Assembly: GCF_018373335.1 (NCBI RefSeq)
Contig: NZ_JAHAHH010000062.1
Location: 1 to 7,761, forward strand
Length of the DNA stretch: 7,761 nucleotides
Direction: 5' to 3'
Origin: Negativicoccus succinicivorans
GTDB lineage: Bacteria; Bacillota; Negativicutes; Veillonellales; Negativicoccaceae
In this document: one piece after another, positions 5,841 to 7,761 of the stretch
Layout: the number at the start of each line of letters is the position of its first letter
Numbering within the stretch: the first letter of the stretch is position 1
The notes under the pieces: model-generated
Database searches by the model: none
What the model saw: the letters and a program-made list of their open reading frames with translations, nothing else
Told to the model about the DNA's origin: nothing
Program-made: the position numbers and the translations under genes

Positions 5841-5878
5841 TTCGATATAGTGTTGAAAGGATTTATTTTTGCGAAATC

Positions 5879-5905
5879 AAAAGGAGAGCCCGCGGGCTCT
5901 CCTTT
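5879..5905 (-). terminator. Probable terminator of the acidic amino-acid symporter gene
   Basis: A perfect palindrome with arms GGAGAGCCCG/CGGGCTCTCC (5883-5902) is flanked by AAAA and TTT. It lies about 18 nt after the symporter stop. On the minus strand the stem is followed by TTTTGATTT, a weaker U-tract than the other terminators here. Confidence 0.75.
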
Positions 5906-5920
5906 GAAAAAGGGGATTAT

Positions 5921-7180
5921 TTATAATGCGACAGCTTCTTCATTGATGCTCGTTTCGCTTTCCGTATTTTCCTGCGCGATATTTTTGCCTTCCCATTGAT
6001 TGACAATGGTGGCGCAGGTCATATCGCCCGTGACGTTTAAGCAGGTGCGGATCATATCCAAAATACGATCGACGCCGGCGACAAGCGCGATGCCTTCTAA
6101 CGGCAAACCGGTGGTTTGCAGGACCAGCATGAGCATGATCATGCCGGCGCCCGGAACGCCCGCGGTACCGATGGAAGCGAGGGTCGCCGTCAGAATAATC
6201 ATCAATTGGTGACCGATATCCAAGTTGATACCGTAAACCTGCGCGATGAAGATCGCGCAAACGCCCTGATAAATCGCCGTGCCGTCCATGTTGATGGTCG
6301 CGCCCAACGGCAATACGAAACTGGTAACGGATTTATCGATGTTCAAATTTTCTTCGCAGCATTGCATGGACACCGGTAATGTGCCCGAGGAACTCGAAGT
6401 CGTAAAGGCCACCGCCATGGCAGGGAAAACGGCGCGGAAAAATGTCAGCGGGCTCAATTTACCCAGCATTCGCACCAAGCCGCCGTAAATAACGGCGATA
6501 TGAATGAGACTCGCCAGCGCCGCCACGCCGATCAATTTCATCAGCGGCAACAGGACCGCCGCGCCGCTTGCCGCGACAACCGGCACGATCAGACCGAACA
6601 CGCCGATCGGTGCGAGCTGCATGATCCACGCGGTGACTTTGTACATGACTTCGGCGAGGCCGGTGAAGAAACGCTCCACGACTTGCGCTTTTTGGCCGAC
6701 GGCGAGGATGCCGCAACCGAAGAGCAGCGCAAAGAAGATAATCTGCAGCATGTTGCCTTCCGCCAGTGCTTTGATCGGATTCGTCGGAATAATACCGAGC
6801 AATACCGACGCGATCGAAGGTGCTTCCTTCACTTTCACGCTGAGTTCGCCAGCCGGCAGCACGAAGCCCGCGCCGACGCTCAACGCGTTGGCGAGCACCA
6901 GACCGAGCGTGACGGCGAAACCGGTCGTCAGCATGTAAAAGCCGAATGCTTTGCCGCCGATCGCGCCGAGACGTTTGATGTCACCCAAACCGCACACGCC
7001 GACGATCAAAGAGGCGAATACGAGCGGAACGATAATCAACTTAATACAGTTCAGGAATAATATGCCGAGCGGTTTGATCCAAGCGGTCGCGATGGTGGGA
7101 TTACCCTGTAACATCAGCCCGACGATAACCCCCAAAATGAGCGCGATGAAAATGCGCGCCGATAAACCTAAATGTTTCAT
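5921..7180 (-). CDS. gltP: Glutamate/aspartate:cation symporter, DAACS (SLC1-like) family
   Basis: This 419-residue membrane carrier imports acidic amino acids (or a related dicarboxylate) with Na+ or H+. Family hallmarks are present in order: the HP1 serine-rich tip TTSSSSGTLP (S262-S265), the NMDGT motif (297-301), the HP2 tip GTAGVPGAG and the TM8 segment DRILDMIRTCLNVTGD. In TM8, D375, R378 and N382 align with archaeal GltPh D394, R397 and N401. Retaining that Asp/Arg pair favours glutamate/aspartate over C4-dicarboxylates, because DctA proteins as I recall them lack the aspartate. The ATG at 7180 has GGGGAG 6 nt upstream and gives the normal family N-terminus. The frame stays open 179 codons further up, but without family similarity. 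It has its own promoter and terminator. The symbol is chosen by family resemblance, and gltT or dctA labels are possible in databases. Confidence 0.92.
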   Translation of the reverse strand: MKHLGLSARIFIALILGVIVGLMLQGNPTIATAWIKPLGILFLNCIKLIIVPLVFASLIVGVCGLGDIKRLGAIGGKAFGFYMLTTGFAVTLGLVLANALSVGAGFVLPAGELSVKVKEAPSIASVLLGIIPTNPIKALAEGNMLQIIFFALLFGCGILAVGQKAQVVERFFTGLAEVMYKVTAWIMQLAPIGVFGLIVPVVAASGAAVLLPLMKLIGVAALASLIHIAVIYGGLVRMLGKLSPLTFFRAVFPAMAVAFTTSSSSGTLPVSMQCCEENLNIDKSVTSFVLPLGATINMDGTAIYQGVCAIFIAQVYGINLDIGHQLMIILTATLASIGTAGVPGAGMIMLMLVLQTTGLPLEGIALVAGVDRILDMIRTCLNVTGDMTCATIVNQWEGKNIAQENTESETSINEEAVAL

Positions 7181-7217
7181 GTCGTTCTCCCCTTTGCTAT
7201 TGTTTTGTACAGGTATC

Positions 7218-7246
7218 ATTATAGAAAGTGAAGGCCTGAATAACAA
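7218..7246 (-). promoter_or_regulatory. Promoter of the symporter gene
   Basis: On the minus strand TTGTTA (7246-7241) and a perfect TATAAT (7223-7218) are 17 nt apart. The predicted start is near 7211, about 30 nt before the ATG, and the ribosome site GGGGAG lies in between. Confidence 0.75.
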
Positions 7247-7251
7247 TAGCA

Positions 7252-7274
7252 TATACTGAAAAATACTGTATACA
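7252..7274. repeat. TATAC/GTATA inverted element upstream of the symporter promoter
   Basis: TATACTG at 7252-7258 is followed by AAAA and ATACTGTATAC, ending at 7274. This gives a direct repeat of ATACTG with a 10-bp period (about one helical turn) and a TATAC...GTATA inverted pair. It lies just upstream of the symporter -35 and is a candidate activator or repressor site. Confidence 0.4.
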
Positions 7275-7645
7275 TAATTTAGAACGGGTCGAACGATTTG
7301 AAATAATATGCAAAAAATATTTTGGGGATAAAGGATCTTTTGCTTGTGTTTAGGGAGTTGTGAGAAAAATGAATCGGAACAAAACGGAGATAAATGCTCC
7401 TGATCATTCGTACTTTGTATACAATATACTTTTGTGAGCGCGACAAAATGCTTGCGCGTATGAAATAAAAAGTCCGCTTGACAATGCGCTTGACGAGTAA
7501 AAGTTACATGCAAGAACTTGCCTTCGGATTGGCCAAGCCGGTGTTGAAGCGGATAGGAACGATTACGCGGCTTGTATTTTGCGCCGACGCATGGCTGTTT
7601 ATATAGAGTATAAAAACACGCTTTCGGCGCGCGGAAAACAGGCAC
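7275..7645. other. Long intergenic stretch between symporter promoter and purA, mostly unexplained
   Basis: About 370 bp without a convincing gene. It holds the perfect palindrome TTGTATACAA (7415-7424), a lone TTGACA on the plus strand (7478-7483) without a good -10, and a 32-codon plus-strand ORF (ATG at 7508, TAG at 7604-7606) lacking a Shine-Dalgarno site. The left part is AT-rich and the part after about 7430 is more GC-rich. I recognise no tRNA, riboswitch or housekeeping RNA. Confidence 0.5.
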
Positions 7646-7676
7646 AAAAAAAGAACGCGCGAGCGCGTTCTTTTTT
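7646..7676 (-). terminator. Intrinsic terminator of purA
   Basis: GAACGCG (7653-7659) pairs with CGCGTTC (7664-7670) across CGAG, extended by an A run (7646-7652) and a T run (7671-7676). It lies 7 nt after the purA stop on the minus strand. The symmetric runs make it potentially bidirectional. Confidence 0.92.
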
Positions 7677-7682
7677 ATACGT

Positions 7683-7761
7683 TTACAGTACGTTGACGAG
7701 GTCAATCGTCTGTTCACGATCCGGACCGACGGAAATGATGCCGAGTTTTACGCCGGTGAGT
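7683..7761 (-). CDS. purA: Adenylosuccinate synthase PurA, C-terminal end only
   Basis: Only the last 25 codons and the TAA are in the window; the gene continues past the right edge. The visible peptide reads LTGVKLGIISVGPDREQTI followed by DLVNVL. It matches the conserved end of PurA (E. coli has LTGVPIDIISTGPDRTETM), where the glycine-proline-aspartate-arginine segment belongs to the GTP/IMP-binding C-terminal part. PurA joins aspartate to IMP using GTP in the first committed step to AMP. The tail after GPDREQTI is short but normal for the family. It is followed directly by a strong terminator, so it is the last gene of its unit. Confidence 0.85.
   Translation of the reverse strand, partial: LTGVKLGIISVGPDREQTIDLVNVL

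Noticed and set aside
5566..5850. 94-codon plus-strand ORF opposite the ArsR leader
   Set aside because: It starts inside the repressor gene, has no ribosome site, shows no recognisable motif and runs through the operator and promoter.
7181..7717. 179-codon in-frame extension in front of the symporter, giving a 598-residue ORF
   Set aside because: The extension has no family similarity and crosses the promoter TATAAT, the Shine-Dalgarno site and the AT-rich spacer. The ATG at 7180 with GGGGAG gives the normal N-terminus. An open frame of this length looks like chance.

Overview
The window looks like ordinary chromosomal DNA from an anaerobic member of the Bacillota (Firmicutes). A Negativicutes-type organism is my guess, because of the roughly balanced G+C, heavy use of GCG/CGC codons, a ThiT thiamine S-component (a family found mainly in Firmicutes), a DcuC-type dicarboxylate carrier and a fused osmolyte-type ABC transporter. 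That assignment is inference. I see no phage, transposon, integron, CRISPR, tRNA or rRNA signature.

Layout, left to right. Positions 1-2601 (minus strand) hold a two-gene ABC importer operon: an ATPase with two C-terminal CBS domains, overlapping by ATGA a permease fused to its own substrate-binding domain. The fusion gene runs off the left edge just before its end. This is the OpuF/EgtU architecture (compatible solutes or ergothioneine). A 320-bp divergent control region (2602-2921) carries an extended -10 promoter and two operator-like palindromes for the ABC operon. Facing the other way are a near-consensus sigma-A promoter and a TPP riboswitch that starts almost at +1 and controls thiT (2922-3443). 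thiT ends in a strong terminator and converges on dcuC (minus, 3641-5023), which has its own terminator, an extended -10 promoter and a tandem repeat at its transcription start. Next come an ArsR-type repressor (minus, 5232-5576) with an unusually long GC-rich leader and a 24-bp inverted repeat over its -35, then a glutamate/aspartate-type sodium (or proton) symporter (minus, 5921-7180). A 500-bp non-coding stretch follows, and the last 25 codons of purA (minus) lie at the right edge.

How it fits together. Nearly every gene is its own transcription unit closed by a clear hairpin terminator. The theme is solute import: osmolyte or thione, thiamine, C4-dicarboxylate and acidic amino acid. DcuC plus the symporter suits an anaerobe that uses dicarboxylates and amino acids. 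ThiT needs an energy-coupling EcfA/EcfA'/EcfT module that must be encoded elsewhere. The ArsR repressor has no metal-efflux partner in the window, and its target is unknown.

I did not find a convincing new multi-gene system. The items most worth a second look are the ArsR protein with a C-terminal cysteine cluster and its leader and operator, the true substrate of the fused ABC importer, and several unassigned operator-like repeats.
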